Positions 23,498-33,220 are shown, numbered from the stretch's first letter. The stretch: DNA of 64,000 bases from an uncultured Lachnospiraceae bacterium (GCA_910588285.1 CAJUQB010000011.1:1-64000), one strand, 5' to 3'. Notes: generated by a model from the sequence alone, not told the origin. Made by a program: numbers and translations.

Positions 23498-25984
23498 ATG
23501 AGAAACCAGAATTTAGACCAGGGCTGGGAATTTGGCTATGGGACCAGGGAGGGATTCCCGGGGGCAGTAAGTGAGACAAGGCTTGTGGATCTGCCCCATG
23601 ATTACATGATTGAGAGCGACGTGACGCAGGAGGCCGAAGGAAGGGGGGCCATGGGATTCTATACGGCCGGCGTTGCACATTACCGCAGGACAGTTGCGAT
23701 TCCCGCAGAGTGGGAGGGGGGCTGTATCGGTTTGAAATTTGACGGGGTCATGATGAACGCCACGGTGGAGATCAACGGCTGCCGGGCAGCCCTTCAGCAT
23801 TATGGGTATGCGCCCTTTTTTGTGGATATCACCCAGTATGTATACTGCGGGGAGGAAAACAGTATTACGGTGACCGTAAATCCCAGCCAGCAGCCCAATT
23901 CCAGGTGGTATTCCGGCGCGGGAATCTACCGGTCCGTGGAGCTGGTACATACCCCAAGGCTGCATGTGGCGGAGGACGGGATTTTTGCCTATACCAGGGA
24001 GATTGTCTACGACCAGGAGGGCAATGGGAAATACGCGTTTTTGCAGGCCCAGGTGGAGGTCGTGAATGAATATCAGGAAAACCGTCTGGCCAGAGTGGAG
24101 GTATCTCTGACCGAGGAGGGCAGCGACCGCATTGTTGTTTCCCGCAGCACCGTTGTGCAGGTGCAGGGGAATGGGAGGGAAACGGCCCGGCTGGCCATTA
24201 CCGTGGAGGAGCCCAGGCTCTGGAGCGCCGAGACCCCTGCACTCTATCAGCTGCATGGGCGGGTTACGGAGGTTGGAACTTTCAAGACCCATGCAGTTCC
24301 TGTTGCGGATGGAGCAGTGGACGAAACAGAGGCTATGTTCGGGATCCGCACGGTAACGGCAGATGCTGTCCATGGCCTTAGAATCAATGGGAAGGTTACC
24401 AAGCTGAAGGGCGGCTGCCTGCACCATGACAATGGGCTTTTGGGAGCCGTATCCACTTATGAGGTGGAGGCAAGAAAGCTGAAGATATTAAAGAGGATTG
24501 GCTTCAATGCCATAAGGACTACCCACAATCCTCCCTCCAAAGCCCTGATGGAGGCTGCAAGCCGCCTGGGCATGTACGTGTTTGACGAGGCCTTTGACGT
24601 GTGGGGGATGGGAAAGCAGCCTGGGGATTACAACCAGTATTTTGATACGGACTGGCAGAAGGATCTGGCAGCATTTATGAAGCGTGACCGGAACTATCCG
24701 GGTGTGATCCTCTGGTCTACCGGCAATGAGATCACAGAGCGGGGCGGCCTGAACAATGGGTATGTTCTGGCCAACCGGCTGGCGGAGGCGGCCAGAAGCC
24801 TGGATCCCAGCCGCCCTGTCAGCAATGGCGTCTGCTCCTTCTGGAACGGGCTGGATGACGGCCTGATGGAGGAGGGCAGAAGGAAAATGGCTGAGGTGAT
24901 GGGCGGCGAGGTAGATGCCCAGAATATGGACCTGGAGGGCAGGCGGGATACCAGCTGGGAGCATTATACAGAGCCCTTTGTCAATGGCCTGGATGTGGTG
25001 GGCTACAATTATCTTGAGGTAAAATACGAGACAGACCATGAGCTCTATCCGGACCGTGTCATGCTGGGGTCTGAGAATTATCCCAAGGAGATCGGTTTCC
25101 AGTGGCCCAGGGTGATGCGCCTGCCCTATGTGATCGGAGATTTTACCTGGACGGCAGTGGACTATATCGGAGAGGCAGGGATTGGAAAGGCAATCTCCGT
25201 GGAGCCGGAGGATCCCCGGGTAAAAATGGGCCCCTATGGCCTGATGTCCCATGGCTCCCCCTATCCATGGCGGCTGGCCAATGATGCAGATGTGGATATA
25301 AACGGAACAATACTTCCCCAGGGAGAATACAGAAGCGTGGTGTGGGGCAGTCCGAAAACCTTTGTCTATTCCTACGATCCGGCAGATTTCCGCAAGGTAG
25401 AGCTGATCAGCATGTGGGGCTTTACGGATGTGAGGAAATCCTGGAACTGGCAGGGCCAGGAGGGGCAGCCTGTCAGAGTGATGGTATTTTCCGGTGCTGA
25501 GGAGGTGGAGCTGTTCTTGAATGGCGAAAGCCTTGGCAGAAAGCCGGTGGAGAAGGAGGGAGAGCTTCCCCAGAGCGTCCGGTTTGAGACCGTCTACCAG
25601 CCGGGCCGGCTTGTGGCAGTGAGCTATCAGGGGGGTGCGGAGGTATCCCGGGACACCCTGAAGACAACCGGGGAGGCGGCAGATCTTCGGCTGACGGCAG
25701 AGGAGGTGGGAGATTACTTCTATGTGGCCGTGGAGGTTGTGGACGCAGAGGGCGCACTGGTACCGGATGCGGCCCTTGCGATGACAGCCCGGGCAGAGGG
25801 AGATGTTGTGCTTTCCGGCTTTGGCTCCGCCAATCCCGTCACAGAGGAGAATTATACCTCCGAAAGCTGCACCTCTTACCGCGGCAGAGCCCTTGCAATC
25901 TTTAAGAAAAAGGAAAAGGAAGGCAGGGCAGCCTTTACCGTGGCGGCAGGGCCCCGCAGTGTGAGCATTGCAGAAAGGTTTTAA
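23498..25984 (+). CDS. Glycoside hydrolase family 2 enzyme (beta-galactosidase-like)
   Basis: An 828-residue GH2 protein with a jelly-roll sugar-binding domain (LVDLPHDYMIESD, FDGVMMNATVEINGC, WYSGAGIYRSVEL), an immunoglobulin-like domain, a TIM barrel, and C-terminal beta domains. The acid/base is Glu411 in WSTGNEI. The nucleophile is probably Glu526 in MLGSENYP. The barrel start, KLKGGCLHHDNGLLGA, matches the family. No signal peptide, so it acts in the cytosol. Exact substrate (beta-galactoside, glucuronide or other) cannot be decided from motifs. Start follows GGAGGAGCG. The AraC gene upstream is divergent. Confidence 0.92.
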   Translation: MRNQNLDQGWEFGYGTREGFPGAVSETRLVDLPHDYMIESDVTQEAEGRGAMGFYTAGVAHYRRTVAIPAEWEGGCIGLKFDGVMMNATVEINGCRAALQHYGYAPFFVDITQYVYCGEENSITVTVNPSQQPNSRWYSGAGIYRSVELVHTPRLHVAEDGIFAYTREIVYDQEGNGKYAFLQAQVEVVNEYQENRLARVEVSLTEEGSDRIVVSRSTVVQVQGNGRETARLAITVEEPRLWSAETPALYQLHGRVTEVGTFKTHAVPVADGAVDETEAMFGIRTVTADAVHGLRINGKVTKLKGGCLHHDNGLLGAVSTYEVEARKLKILKRIGFNAIRTTHNPPSKALMEAASRLGMYVFDEAFDVWGMGKQPGDYNQYFDTDWQKDLAAFMKRDRNYPGVILWSTGNEITERGGLNNGYVLANRLAEAARSLDPSRPVSNGVCSFWNGLDDGLMEEGRRKMAEVMGGEVDAQNMDLEGRRDTSWEHYTEPFVNGLDVVGYNYLEVKYETDHELYPDRVMLGSENYPKEIGFQWPRVMRLPYVIGDFTWTAVDYIGEAGIGKAISVEPEDPRVKMGPYGLMSHGSPYPWRLANDADVDINGTILPQGEYRSVVWGSPKTFVYSYDPADFRKVELISMWGFTDVRKSWNWQGQEGQPVRVMVFSGAEEVELFLNGESLGRKPVEKEGELPQSVRFETVYQPGRLVAVSYQGGAEVSRDTLKTTGEAADLRLTAEEVGDYFYVAVEVVDAEGALVPDAALAMTARAEGDVVLSGFGSANPVTEENYTSESCTSYRGRALAIFKKKEKEGRAAFTVAAGPRSVSIAERF

Positions 25985-26010
25985 TTGAACATATCGAATG
26001 GAAAACAGTT

Positions 26011-26059
26011 CCCCGCTGTCGATTTATACAAATCCGGCAGCGGGGATTTGTATATTTTT
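26011..26059 (+). terminator. Terminator after the GH2 gene
   Basis: Arms CCCCGCTG (26011-26018) and CAGCGGGG (26038-26045), then ATTTGTATATTTTTC. The loop also contains TATACAAATC, which could pair with the downstream GATTTGTATA. Confidence 0.65.
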
Positions 26060-26078
26060 CTGAAAAATATTTTCCCCC

Positions 26079-26128
26079 TTGCATTTTTCCTTCCTGTATC
26101 CTATAGTGTATCTAGGTGAACATGTTCA
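26079..26128 (+). promoter_or_regulatory. Promoter and palindromic operator of the CoA-transferase/acd/etf operon
   Basis: TTGCAT (26079-26084), 17 bases, TATAGT (26102-26107). A perfect palindrome, TGAACATGTTCA (26117-26128), begins about where transcription should start, a good repressor position. The leader is about 130 bases long. Confidence 0.6.
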
Positions 26129-26246
26129 ATGAAAGTGTTCGGCAAATATATGAAACATAATCAAACCAAGGAATTGCCGAAGGAGTTCTGCCACAGAGGC
26201 GGCTTGAGGCAGTGAAAAGCTGTAAACAGCAGAAAGGGAGAAGGAA

Positions 26247-27806
26247 ATGGCTGAATTTATCACAGCGGCAGAGGCCGCAAAAAAGATTCCCGACGGGGCG
26301 ACTGTCGGCGTGGCGGGCATGGGACTGTCCGGCTGGGCGGAGGAGGTTGGCTGCGCCATTCGGGACAGCTTTCGGGAGACAGGGCATCCCTGCAACCTGA
26401 ATCTGAAGCAGGGAAGCGCGATGGGAGACTGGAAGGAGCGGGGCGTGACGCGTCTCGGGGAGGCCGGAGAGGGCCTGATCACCAAATGGTCCGGTGCACA
26501 TGTGGGCTCTGCCTTTACCCTGCGGGAGCTGGCAGTGCAGAACAAGCTCCAGTGCCATTGCCTGCCCCAGGGGGTCATTGTGAATCTGTGGCGTGAGATT
26601 GCAGCCGGACGTCCGGGGCTCCTCACCAAGGTGGGGCTGGGAACCTTTGTGGATCCCAGGATCGACGGAGGCAGGATGAATAGCTGCACCACAGACCAGC
26701 TGGTGGAGCTGGTGGAATTTCAGGGGGAGGAGTACCTGTTTTACAAGAGCTTTCCCCTGGATGTGGCCATTCTTCGCGGAACAACGGCAGACGAGAAGGG
26801 GAATATCTCCTTTGAGCACGAAAGCATCATCAATGAAGGCTATTCCGTGGCAGCAGCTGCCAAAAACAGCGGCGGCATTGTGATCGTGCAGGTGGAGTAC
26901 GTTACAAAGGGCGGCACCATAAATCCCAAGGATGTGAAGATCCCCGGCGTGCTGGTGGACTATGTGGTGCAGGCTACGGACAAGGCGGCCTGCTGGCAGG
27001 CGGAGGGGATTTACTTTGAGCCGGCTTTTTCCGGCCAGATCAAGAAGCCCCTGGCGGCCATTGAGCCCCTGCCCTTTGACGAGCGGAAGGTGATCTGCCG
27101 CCGCTGTGCCATGGAGATGAAACAGGGAGATGTGATTAACCTGGGCGTGGGCATGGCTGCGGACGTGTCCAGGATTATTGCCGAGGAGGGAATGCTTGAC
27201 ACCGTTACCATGAGCACGGAATCAGGTATGATGGGAGGCATCCCCAGCGGGCTGCCCAATTTCGGCAGCGCCTACAACCCGGAAGCGACCTTAGAGCATG
27301 GAGCCATGTTTGACCTGATTGACGGCGGCGGGCTGTCGGTTACCTGCCTTGGCATCGGTGAGATTGATCGGTATGGAAATAATAATGTCAGCAGGTTCGG
27401 GCCGCGCCTGACCGGTCCCGGTGGATTCATCAATATTACCCAGGCTACCCCCAAGGTTATTTTCTGCGGGAATTTTGTGGGCAAGGCAAAGCTGCAGGCA
27501 GGCAGCGGGAAAATAACGGTGCTAGAGGAAGGGACCATCAAAAAATTTGTGGACAGGGTGGAGCAGATTACCTTCAGCGGCCAATATGCAGGGGAACACC
27601 AGGAGGTGCTCTACATCACCGAGCGGTGCGTGTTCCGGCTGGTGGACAAAAAATTAACGCTGACGGAGATCGCGCCGGGCCTTGACCTTCAGCGGGACAT
27701 CCTGGATCAGATGGAATTTGAACCGGCCATTGCAGACGACCTGAAAACGATGGATCCGGGGATTTTCATGGAGCATTGGGGCGGCTTGAAGGCCTGTATG
27801 GAATAG
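26247..27806 (+). CDS. Acyl-CoA:acetate/3-ketoacid CoA-transferase (family I)
   Basis: A 519-residue fused alpha-beta CoA-transferase of the propionate CoA-transferase/YdiF type. It moves CoA between acetyl-CoA and another acid. The catalytic glutamate is Glu325 in MSTESGMMGG; the GxGxF-like oxyanion loop appears as VGLGTFVDPRIDGG. The beta half starts near INLGVGMAADVSRI. Start follows GGGAGAAGG. First gene of a four-gene operon with acyl-CoA dehydrogenase and Etf, so its job is to activate the acid reduced by that pair. Substrate cannot be read from sequence. Confidence 0.92.
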   Translation: MAEFITAAEAAKKIPDGATVGVAGMGLSGWAEEVGCAIRDSFRETGHPCNLNLKQGSAMGDWKERGVTRLGEAGEGLITKWSGAHVGSAFTLRELAVQNKLQCHCLPQGVIVNLWREIAAGRPGLLTKVGLGTFVDPRIDGGRMNSCTTDQLVELVEFQGEEYLFYKSFPLDVAILRGTTADEKGNISFEHESIINEGYSVAAAAKNSGGIVIVQVEYVTKGGTINPKDVKIPGVLVDYVVQATDKAACWQAEGIYFEPAFSGQIKKPLAAIEPLPFDERKVICRRCAMEMKQGDVINLGVGMAADVSRIIAEEGMLDTVTMSTESGMMGGIPSGLPNFGSAYNPEATLEHGAMFDLIDGGGLSVTCLGIGEIDRYGNNNVSRFGPRLTGPGGFINITQATPKVIFCGNFVGKAKLQAGSGKITVLEEGTIKKFVDRVEQITFSGQYAGEHQEVLYITERCVFRLVDKKLTLTEIAPGLDLQRDILDQMEFEPAIADDLKTMDPGIFMEHWGGLKACME

Positions 27807-27836
27807 AATGCCGGCAGGGCAAGAAGGAGGAGACGT

Positions 27837-28979
27837 ATGATTTTATCAGAGAAGCATGAAATGATGCGCAGGCTGTTTCGCCAGTTTGCGGAGACAGAAT
27901 TTACCGACGACATTTTAGAGGAGCTGGAGGCCACCGGGGAATTTAACTGGGAGATGCACCGAAAAATGGCAGCCAATGGGTTCCTGGGTACGAAGATTCC
28001 GGTGGAATACGGGGGCCAGGGGGGAGACAGCCTGGCCTATGTGCTGATGGTGGAGGAATTTGCCCGGGTGAGCCCTGTACTGTCCCTCTATGCCAATACC
28101 TCCAATTCCCTGGGGGCGGGGCCATTACTGTTCTGCGGGACGGATGCACAGAAGGAAAAGTATGTGACACCCATTGCCAGGGGGGAGAAGATTCTGGTAT
28201 TTGCCCTGACAGAGCCCGGCGCCGGCTCAGATGCAGGAAGCACCTTAACCACTGCGGTGGAGGACGGGGATTTCTACATTTTGAATGGAAGAAAGACCTT
28301 TATCAGCGGAGCGCCCTTTGCGGATTATGCGGTGGTTTACGCCAGGACAGATGCTGCACAGAAGGGAAGCAAGGGGCTGTCCATGTTTATCCTGGACATG
28401 AAGCTGCCGGGAGTCAGCGTGGGCAAGCATGAAAATAAAATGGGAATCATCGGATATCCCACCAGCGATATCATCATGGAGGATGTGCGGGTACATAAGA
28501 GCGACCTCCTGGGGCCTCTGCACAGGGGCTTCTCCACGGCCATGAAGACATTGGACGGCGGGCGCCTGGGGGTTGCGGCCCAGTCCCTGGGGATTGCCCA
28601 GGGCTGTCTGGAGGAATCCATACGCTACGCCCGGGAGCGGAAGCAGTTTGGCAGGCCCATTGCCAATTTCCAGGCCATCAGCTTCATGCTGGCAGATATG
28701 GTCACGGAGATCGAAGCCGCCCGGGAGCTGGTGTACAACACTGCGGTCATGAAGGACGCAGGAAGCCCGGATGGCGCCAAGCGCTGCGCCATGTCAAAGC
28801 TGTTTGCATCAGAGATGTGCAACCGTGTGGCCTACAAGGCGGTGCAGATCCACGGCGGGTACGGCTACATCAAGGAATACAAGGTAGAGCGGTTTTATCG
28901 TGACGCCCGGATTACCACCCTGTACGAGGGAACCTCTCAGGTACAGCAGATGGTGATTTCCGGCAGTCTTTTGAGATAG
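27837..28979 (+). CDS. Acyl-CoA dehydrogenase
   Basis: A 380-residue flavoprotein of the short-chain acyl-CoA dehydrogenase family. Signatures are FALTEPGAGSDAGS (FAD and substrate binding) and IHGGYGYIKEYKVERFYRD near the C-terminus. The catalytic base is Glu in TLYEGTSQVQ, about residue 364, the position used in butyryl-CoA dehydrogenase. It should interconvert an acyl-CoA and its 2-enoyl-CoA, with electrons exchanged through the adjacent Etf. It could be butyryl-, acryloyl- or another enoyl-CoA reductase. Start follows AGGAGGAG; 30 bases after the CoA-transferase. Confidence 0.94.
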   Translation: MILSEKHEMMRRLFRQFAETEFTDDILEELEATGEFNWEMHRKMAANGFLGTKIPVEYGGQGGDSLAYVLMVEEFARVSPVLSLYANTSNSLGAGPLLFCGTDAQKEKYVTPIARGEKILVFALTEPGAGSDAGSTLTTAVEDGDFYILNGRKTFISGAPFADYAVVYARTDAAQKGSKGLSMFILDMKLPGVSVGKHENKMGIIGYPTSDIIMEDVRVHKSDLLGPLHRGFSTAMKTLDGGRLGVAAQSLGIAQGCLEESIRYARERKQFGRPIANFQAISFMLADMVTEIEAARELVYNTAVMKDAGSPDGAKRCAMSKLFASEMCNRVAYKAVQIHGGYGYIKEYKVERFYRDARITTLYEGTSQVQQMVISGSLLR

Positions 28980-28993
28980 GGGGAGGAATGGAA

Positions 28994-29797
28994 ATGAAAA
29001 TAATTGTATGTGTAAAACAGGTTCCGGATACCTCAGGAAAGGTAGCGGTTAAGGCAGACGGCACCATGGATCGGGCATCCATGGCGACCATCATCAACCC
29101 GGATGACCTCAATGCAGTGGAGGCTGCCCTTGCCATGAAGGATGAGAACCCGGACAGCCGGGTGATTGTTGTGACTATGGGCCCCACCCAGGCCAATGCC
29201 ATGCTCCATGAGCTCCTGGCGATGGGGGCAGATGAATCGGTGCTGGTGTCTGCCCGGGAGTTTGGCGGTTCCGACACCTTTGCCACCTCCCAGATCCTGG
29301 CGGCTGCCATCAAACGGATCGGCCTTACGGAGGATACCGTTGTGCTCTGCGGCAGGCAGGCCATTGACGGCGATACGGCCCAGGTGGGCCCCCAGATTGC
29401 AGAAAAGCTAGACATGCCTCAGGTGTCCTATGTGTCGGAGATCAAAAAGGAGGGAAATACCCTGACAGTGAAGCGGATGCTGGAGGATGGCTACCAGAGG
29501 GTGGAGGTACATACGCCCTGTCTGCTGACCTGTATCAAGGAGCTGAATACCCCCAGGTATATGGCAGTCAAAGGCATTCTGGAATATGACAAAAAGCCCC
29601 GGCTGGTGTATGACTATGATGCGCTGAAGGACGACGAGCTGATTGAGGTGGACACCATTGGCCTGAAGGGCTCCCCCACCAATGTGTTTCGTTCCTTCAC
29701 CGCGCCGGCCAAGGGCGCCGGGCAGATGCTGTCCGGCACCCCCAGGGAAATGGTGGCGCAGTTGTTTGGCACTTTAGAGGAAAAGCATCTGATATAG
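28994..29797 (+). CDS. etfB: Electron transfer flavoprotein subunit beta
   Basis: A 267-residue EtfB beginning MKIIVCVKQVPDT, the family start. It contains DLNAVEAALAMKD and CGRQAIDGDTAQVGPQIAEK, the nucleotide-binding signature. With EtfA it carries electrons to or from acyl-CoA dehydrogenase; in anaerobic clostridia such complexes can bifurcate electrons from NADH to ferredoxin and an enoyl-CoA. ATG 28994 is chosen over 28988 because the GGGGGAGG site is too close to the latter. Confidence 0.94.
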   Translation: MKIIVCVKQVPDTSGKVAVKADGTMDRASMATIINPDDLNAVEAALAMKDENPDSRVIVVTMGPTQANAMLHELLAMGADESVLVSAREFGGSDTFATSQILAAAIKRIGLTEDTVVLCGRQAIDGDTAQVGPQIAEKLDMPQVSYVSEIKKEGNTLTVKRMLEDGYQRVEVHTPCLLTCIKELNTPRYMAVKGILEYDKKPRLVYDYDALKDDELIEVDTIGLKGSPTNVFRSFTAPAKGAGQMLSGTPREMVAQLFGTLEEKHLI

Positions 29798-29809
29798 GGA
29801 GGGGTAAAA

Positions 29810-30910
29810 ATGATGTCAGCATTTCATAATACAAAAATAGAAGACTTTCATGGCGTTTGGGTGTTCTGTGAGCAGCGGGACGGTCAGCTGATGGAAACGG
29901 ATTTTGAGCTGCTTTCCGAGGGGCGGAAGCTGGCGGAGGACCTGGGCTGTGAGCTCTGGGGCGTGCTGCTGGGGAATCAGGTAGGGCAGCTTGCAGGGCA
30001 GCTGGGGGGCTATGGCGCCCACCGGGTGCTGGTGTGCCAGTCGCCTCTTTTGGCAGAGTACACCACAGATGCCTACACCAAGGTGATCTGTGACCTGGTG
30101 ACAGAGTACAAGCCGGAGATTTTCCTGATTGGGGCAACAAACATTGGCCGCGACCTGGGGCCAAGGTGTGCGGCCCGCCTTCACACCGGGCTGACGGCTG
30201 ACTGCACCAGCCTGTTTGTGGACACAGAGAAATATCTGAAATTCCTGGCAGAGAACAGCAATGTGGATGTGAACCCGGATAAATATGATATGGAAGCAAG
30301 GAATCTGAAAATGACCCGTCCGGCCTTTGGGGGACATCTGATGGCCACCATTGTCTGTCCAAGGTTTCGCCCGCAGATGTCTACCGTGCGCCCCGGCGTG
30401 ATGAAAAAGGCAGAATTCAGCCAGGAGCTGGCAGACCGGGTGCATGTGGAGCAGGTATCTGTCCGGCTTGCAGAGGAGGATATCCGCACCAGGGTGCTGG
30501 AGGTGGTAAAGGAGACAAAGGCCATGGTGGATCTCACCGGCGCGGAGGTGATCGTGGCGGTGGGCCACGGCATCAGCAGGGACCCGGAACGGGGAGTTGC
30601 ATTGGCCGCGGAGCTGGCAGAGAAGCTGGGCGGCGTGGTGGGCGCCTCCCGGGCCGTGGTGGATGCCGGCTGGCTGGGAGCAGGCCACCAGGTCGGACAG
30701 ACCGGAAAGACGGTCCGGCCCCGCATCTATGTGGCCCTTGGCATTTCCGGGGCGATCCAGCATAAGGCCGGAATGCAGGATTCCCAGTGCATCATTGCCG
30801 TCAACAGTACGGCGGAGGCGCCGATTTTCGAGTGCGCAGATTACGGCATCTGCGGCGACCTCTTTGAGGTGCTGCCCCTGATGATCGAGGCAGCCGGGGG
30901 CAGGGCATGA
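29810..30910 (+). CDS. etfA: Electron transfer flavoprotein subunit alpha
   Basis: A 366-residue EtfA. The C-terminal FAD domain carries GQTGKTVRPRIYVALGISGA followed by IQHKAGMQ, the diagnostic signature. There is no N-terminal ferredoxin domain of the kind found in some anaerobic homologues. Start follows GGGAGGGG (ATG 29810; ATG 29813 is equally possible). It closes the operon; an untranslated gap of 176 bases follows before nrdD. Confidence 0.94.
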   Translation: MMSAFHNTKIEDFHGVWVFCEQRDGQLMETDFELLSEGRKLAEDLGCELWGVLLGNQVGQLAGQLGGYGAHRVLVCQSPLLAEYTTDAYTKVICDLVTEYKPEIFLIGATNIGRDLGPRCAARLHTGLTADCTSLFVDTEKYLKFLAENSNVDVNPDKYDMEARNLKMTRPAFGGHLMATIVCPRFRPQMSTVRPGVMKKAEFSQELADRVHVEQVSVRLAEEDIRTRVLEVVKETKAMVDLTGAEVIVAVGHGISRDPERGVALAAELAEKLGGVVGASRAVVDAGWLGAGHQVGQTGKTVRPRIYVALGISGAIQHKAGMQDSQCIIAVNSTAEAPIFECADYGICGDLFEVLPLMIEAAGGRA

Positions 30911-30965
30911 AGCGGGAAGCAGAATAACCGATACAAAAAAATTACGCAAATCCATAACATCCCTC

Positions 30966-31015
30966 TTGACGCAATATATGGAAAGTGATACCATAATAAA
31001 ACACAACATCTGGTA
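30966..31015 (+). promoter_or_regulatory. nrdDG promoter region with two NrdR-box-like sites
   Basis: Two similar 15-base sites, ACGCAATATATGGAA (30969-30983) and ACACAACATCTGGTA (31001-31015), are 32 bases apart, three helical turns. NrdR boxes occur as such pairs upstream of ribonucleotide reductase genes. The first overlaps a TTGACG -35 element (30966-30971); TACCAT lies 17 bases on. Site identity is by resemblance to the known NrdR consensus. Confidence 0.6.
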
Positions 31016-31086
31016 GCTGTACCAGTGATAATGTGGAGTAAATCGGGGAACAATAAATAGACACAGACTATGAGAAAGGATATGCG

Positions 31087-33216
31087 ATGGTTGGAGAGGT
31101 AAAGGTTATCAAAAAGGACGGCACAAAGGAAGCATTCAATGTGCAGAAGGTAGTGGTGGCAGTGAACAAGTCCGCCTACCGTGCCCTTGTGAAGTTTACG
31201 GATGAGGAATTGGATTATATCTGCAAATTCGTGGAGGAAAAGGTCACGGATATGGGATTTAAGGAGGTCAAGATTGCCCAGATGCACAATATTGTGGAGG
31301 GCGCTCTGGAGAAGGTGAACCCCATTGTGGCAAAGAGCTACCGGGATTACCGGAACTATAAGCAGGATTTTGTCCAGATGCTGGACGAGGTGTACAAGAA
31401 GAGCCAGTCCATCATGTACATTGGGGATAAGGAGAATTCCAACACGGACAGCGCCCTGGTGTCTACCAAGCGGAGCCTGATTTTCAACCAGCTCAATAAG
31501 GAATTATATAAGAAATTTTTTATGACCACCGAAGAGATTCAGGCCTGCCGGGACGGGTATATTTATGTTCACGACATGTCGGCCCGCCGGGATACCATGA
31601 ACTGCTGCCTGTTCAATGTGAAGGAAGTGCTCACCGGCGGCTTTGAGATGGGGAACCTGTGGTACAATGAGCCAAAGACCCTGGAGGTTGCCTTTGACGT
31701 CATCGGCGATATCGTCTTAAGCGCAGCCAGCCAGCAGTACGGCGGCTTTACGGTGCCCTGTGTGGACCTGATTCTGGAGCCCTATGCCGAGAAGTCCTAC
31801 GAGAAGTATATCAAGGAGTACACAGACCTTGGCATCGGGGAGGAGAAGGCCAGAGAGGTGGCCTGGAATAAGGTCCGGATTGATTTTGAGCAGGGCTATC
31901 AGGGCTGGGAGTATAAGTTCAACACCGTGGCCTCCAGCCGCGGAGACTATCCCTTTATTACCGTGACCACAGGAACCGGCACGGGCCGTTTTGCAAAAAT
32001 GGCCTCCATCTGTATGCTGAATGTCAGGAGGAAGGGCCAGGGCAAAAAGGAATGCAAGAAGCCGGTGCTGTTCCCCAAGATCGTGTTCTTGTATGACGAG
32101 AACCTCCACGGGCCAGGGAAGGAGCTGGAGGATGTATTTGAGGCGGGGATCGAGTGCTCCAGGAAGACCATGTATCCCGACTGGCTCAGCCTCACTGGCA
32201 AGGGCTATATTGCCAGCATGTACAAGCGTTACGGCGAGATTATCAGCCCCATGGGCTGCCGCGCCTTCTTGTCTCCCTGGTATACCCGGGGCGGCATGAA
32301 TCCGGCGGACGATGAGGACAGGCCGGTATTTGTGGGCCGCTTTAACATTGGCGTGGTCAGCCTGCACCTGCCCATGATCCTGGCCCGCGCAAGGCAGGAG
32401 AGCCGTGATTTCTACGAGGTGCTGGATTACTATCTGGAGCTGATCCGCAGGCTTCACATTCGCACCTATGCGTATCTGGGGGAGATGCGGGCTTCCACCA
32501 ATCCGCTGGCCTACTGCGAGGGTGGCTTTTACGGAGGCCATCTGGGGATCCATGACAAGATCAAGCCCCTGCTGAAGACTGCTACCGCCTCCTTTGGGAT
32601 CACGGCCTTCAATGAGCTTCAGGAGCTCTATAATGGAAAATCCCTTGTGGAGGACGGCCAGTTTGCCATTGAGGTGCTGGAGCATATCAATGAGAAGATC
32701 AATGAATTTAAGAAGGAGGACGGCAACCTGTATGCCATTTATGCCACACCGGCAGAGAACCTCTGCGGCCTGCAGGTGAAGCAGTTCCGGGCCAAATACG
32801 GCATTGTGGAGAATGTTTCTGACCGGGAGTATGTCAGCAACGGCTTCCACTGCCATGTGACAGAGGATATTACCCCCATCCAGAAGCAGGATCTGGAGTA
32901 CCGCTTCTGGGAGCTCTGCAATGGCGGGAAAATCCAGTATGTAAAGTATCCGATTGATTATAATATAGATGCAGTGAAAACCCTGGTGCGCCGGGCCATG
33001 GACATGGGCTTTTACGAGGGTGTCAACCTGTCCCTGTCCTACTGTGACGACTGCGGCCACCAGGAGCTGGAGATGGATGTATGCCCCAAGTGCGGCAGCC
33101 GCAACCTCACCAAGATCGACCGGATGAACGGCTATCTGTCCTATTCCCGGGTGAAGGGAGATACGCGTCTCAATGATGCGAAGATGGCGGAGATTGCAGA
33201 AAGGAAATCCATGTAG
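31087..33216 (+). CDS. nrdD: Anaerobic ribonucleoside-triphosphate reductase
   Basis: A 709-residue class III reductase making deoxyribonucleotides without oxygen. The N-terminal ~90 residues are an ATP-cone (KVIKKDGTKEAFNVQKVVVA), the allosteric activity switch. Near the C-terminus four cysteines, CDDCGHQ and CPKCGSRN, form the zinc site. The glycyl-radical residue is Gly682 in RMNGYL, close to the end as expected. The radical is installed by NrdG, encoded directly downstream. Start at 31087 lies after GAAAGGATATGCG. Control by NrdR is suggested by the paired boxes upstream. Confidence 0.96.
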   Translation: MVGEVKVIKKDGTKEAFNVQKVVVAVNKSAYRALVKFTDEELDYICKFVEEKVTDMGFKEVKIAQMHNIVEGALEKVNPIVAKSYRDYRNYKQDFVQMLDEVYKKSQSIMYIGDKENSNTDSALVSTKRSLIFNQLNKELYKKFFMTTEEIQACRDGYIYVHDMSARRDTMNCCLFNVKEVLTGGFEMGNLWYNEPKTLEVAFDVIGDIVLSAASQQYGGFTVPCVDLILEPYAEKSYEKYIKEYTDLGIGEEKAREVAWNKVRIDFEQGYQGWEYKFNTVASSRGDYPFITVTTGTGTGRFAKMASICMLNVRRKGQGKKECKKPVLFPKIVFLYDENLHGPGKELEDVFEAGIECSRKTMYPDWLSLTGKGYIASMYKRYGEIISPMGCRAFLSPWYTRGGMNPADDEDRPVFVGRFNIGVVSLHLPMILARARQESRDFYEVLDYYLELIRRLHIRTYAYLGEMRASTNPLAYCEGGFYGGHLGIHDKIKPLLKTATASFGITAFNELQELYNGKSLVEDGQFAIEVLEHINEKINEFKKEDGNLYAIYATPAENLCGLQVKQFRAKYGIVENVSDREYVSNGFHCHVTEDITPIQKQDLEYRFWELCNGGKIQYVKYPIDYNIDAVKTLVRRAMDMGFYEGVNLSLSYCDDCGHQELEMDVCPKCGSRNLTKIDRMNGYLSYSRVKGDTRLNDAKMAEIAERKSM

Positions 33217-33220
33217 CATT

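Noticed and set aside
29816..31009. 397-residue open frame on the minus strand
   Set aside because: It lies entirely opposite etfA, has no ribosome site or family resemblance, and is His/Leu-rich in the manner of antisense frames of GC-rich genes.
31717..33219. 500-residue open frame opposite nrdD
   Set aside because: Shadow frame; nrdD on the plus strand is unambiguous over the same bases.
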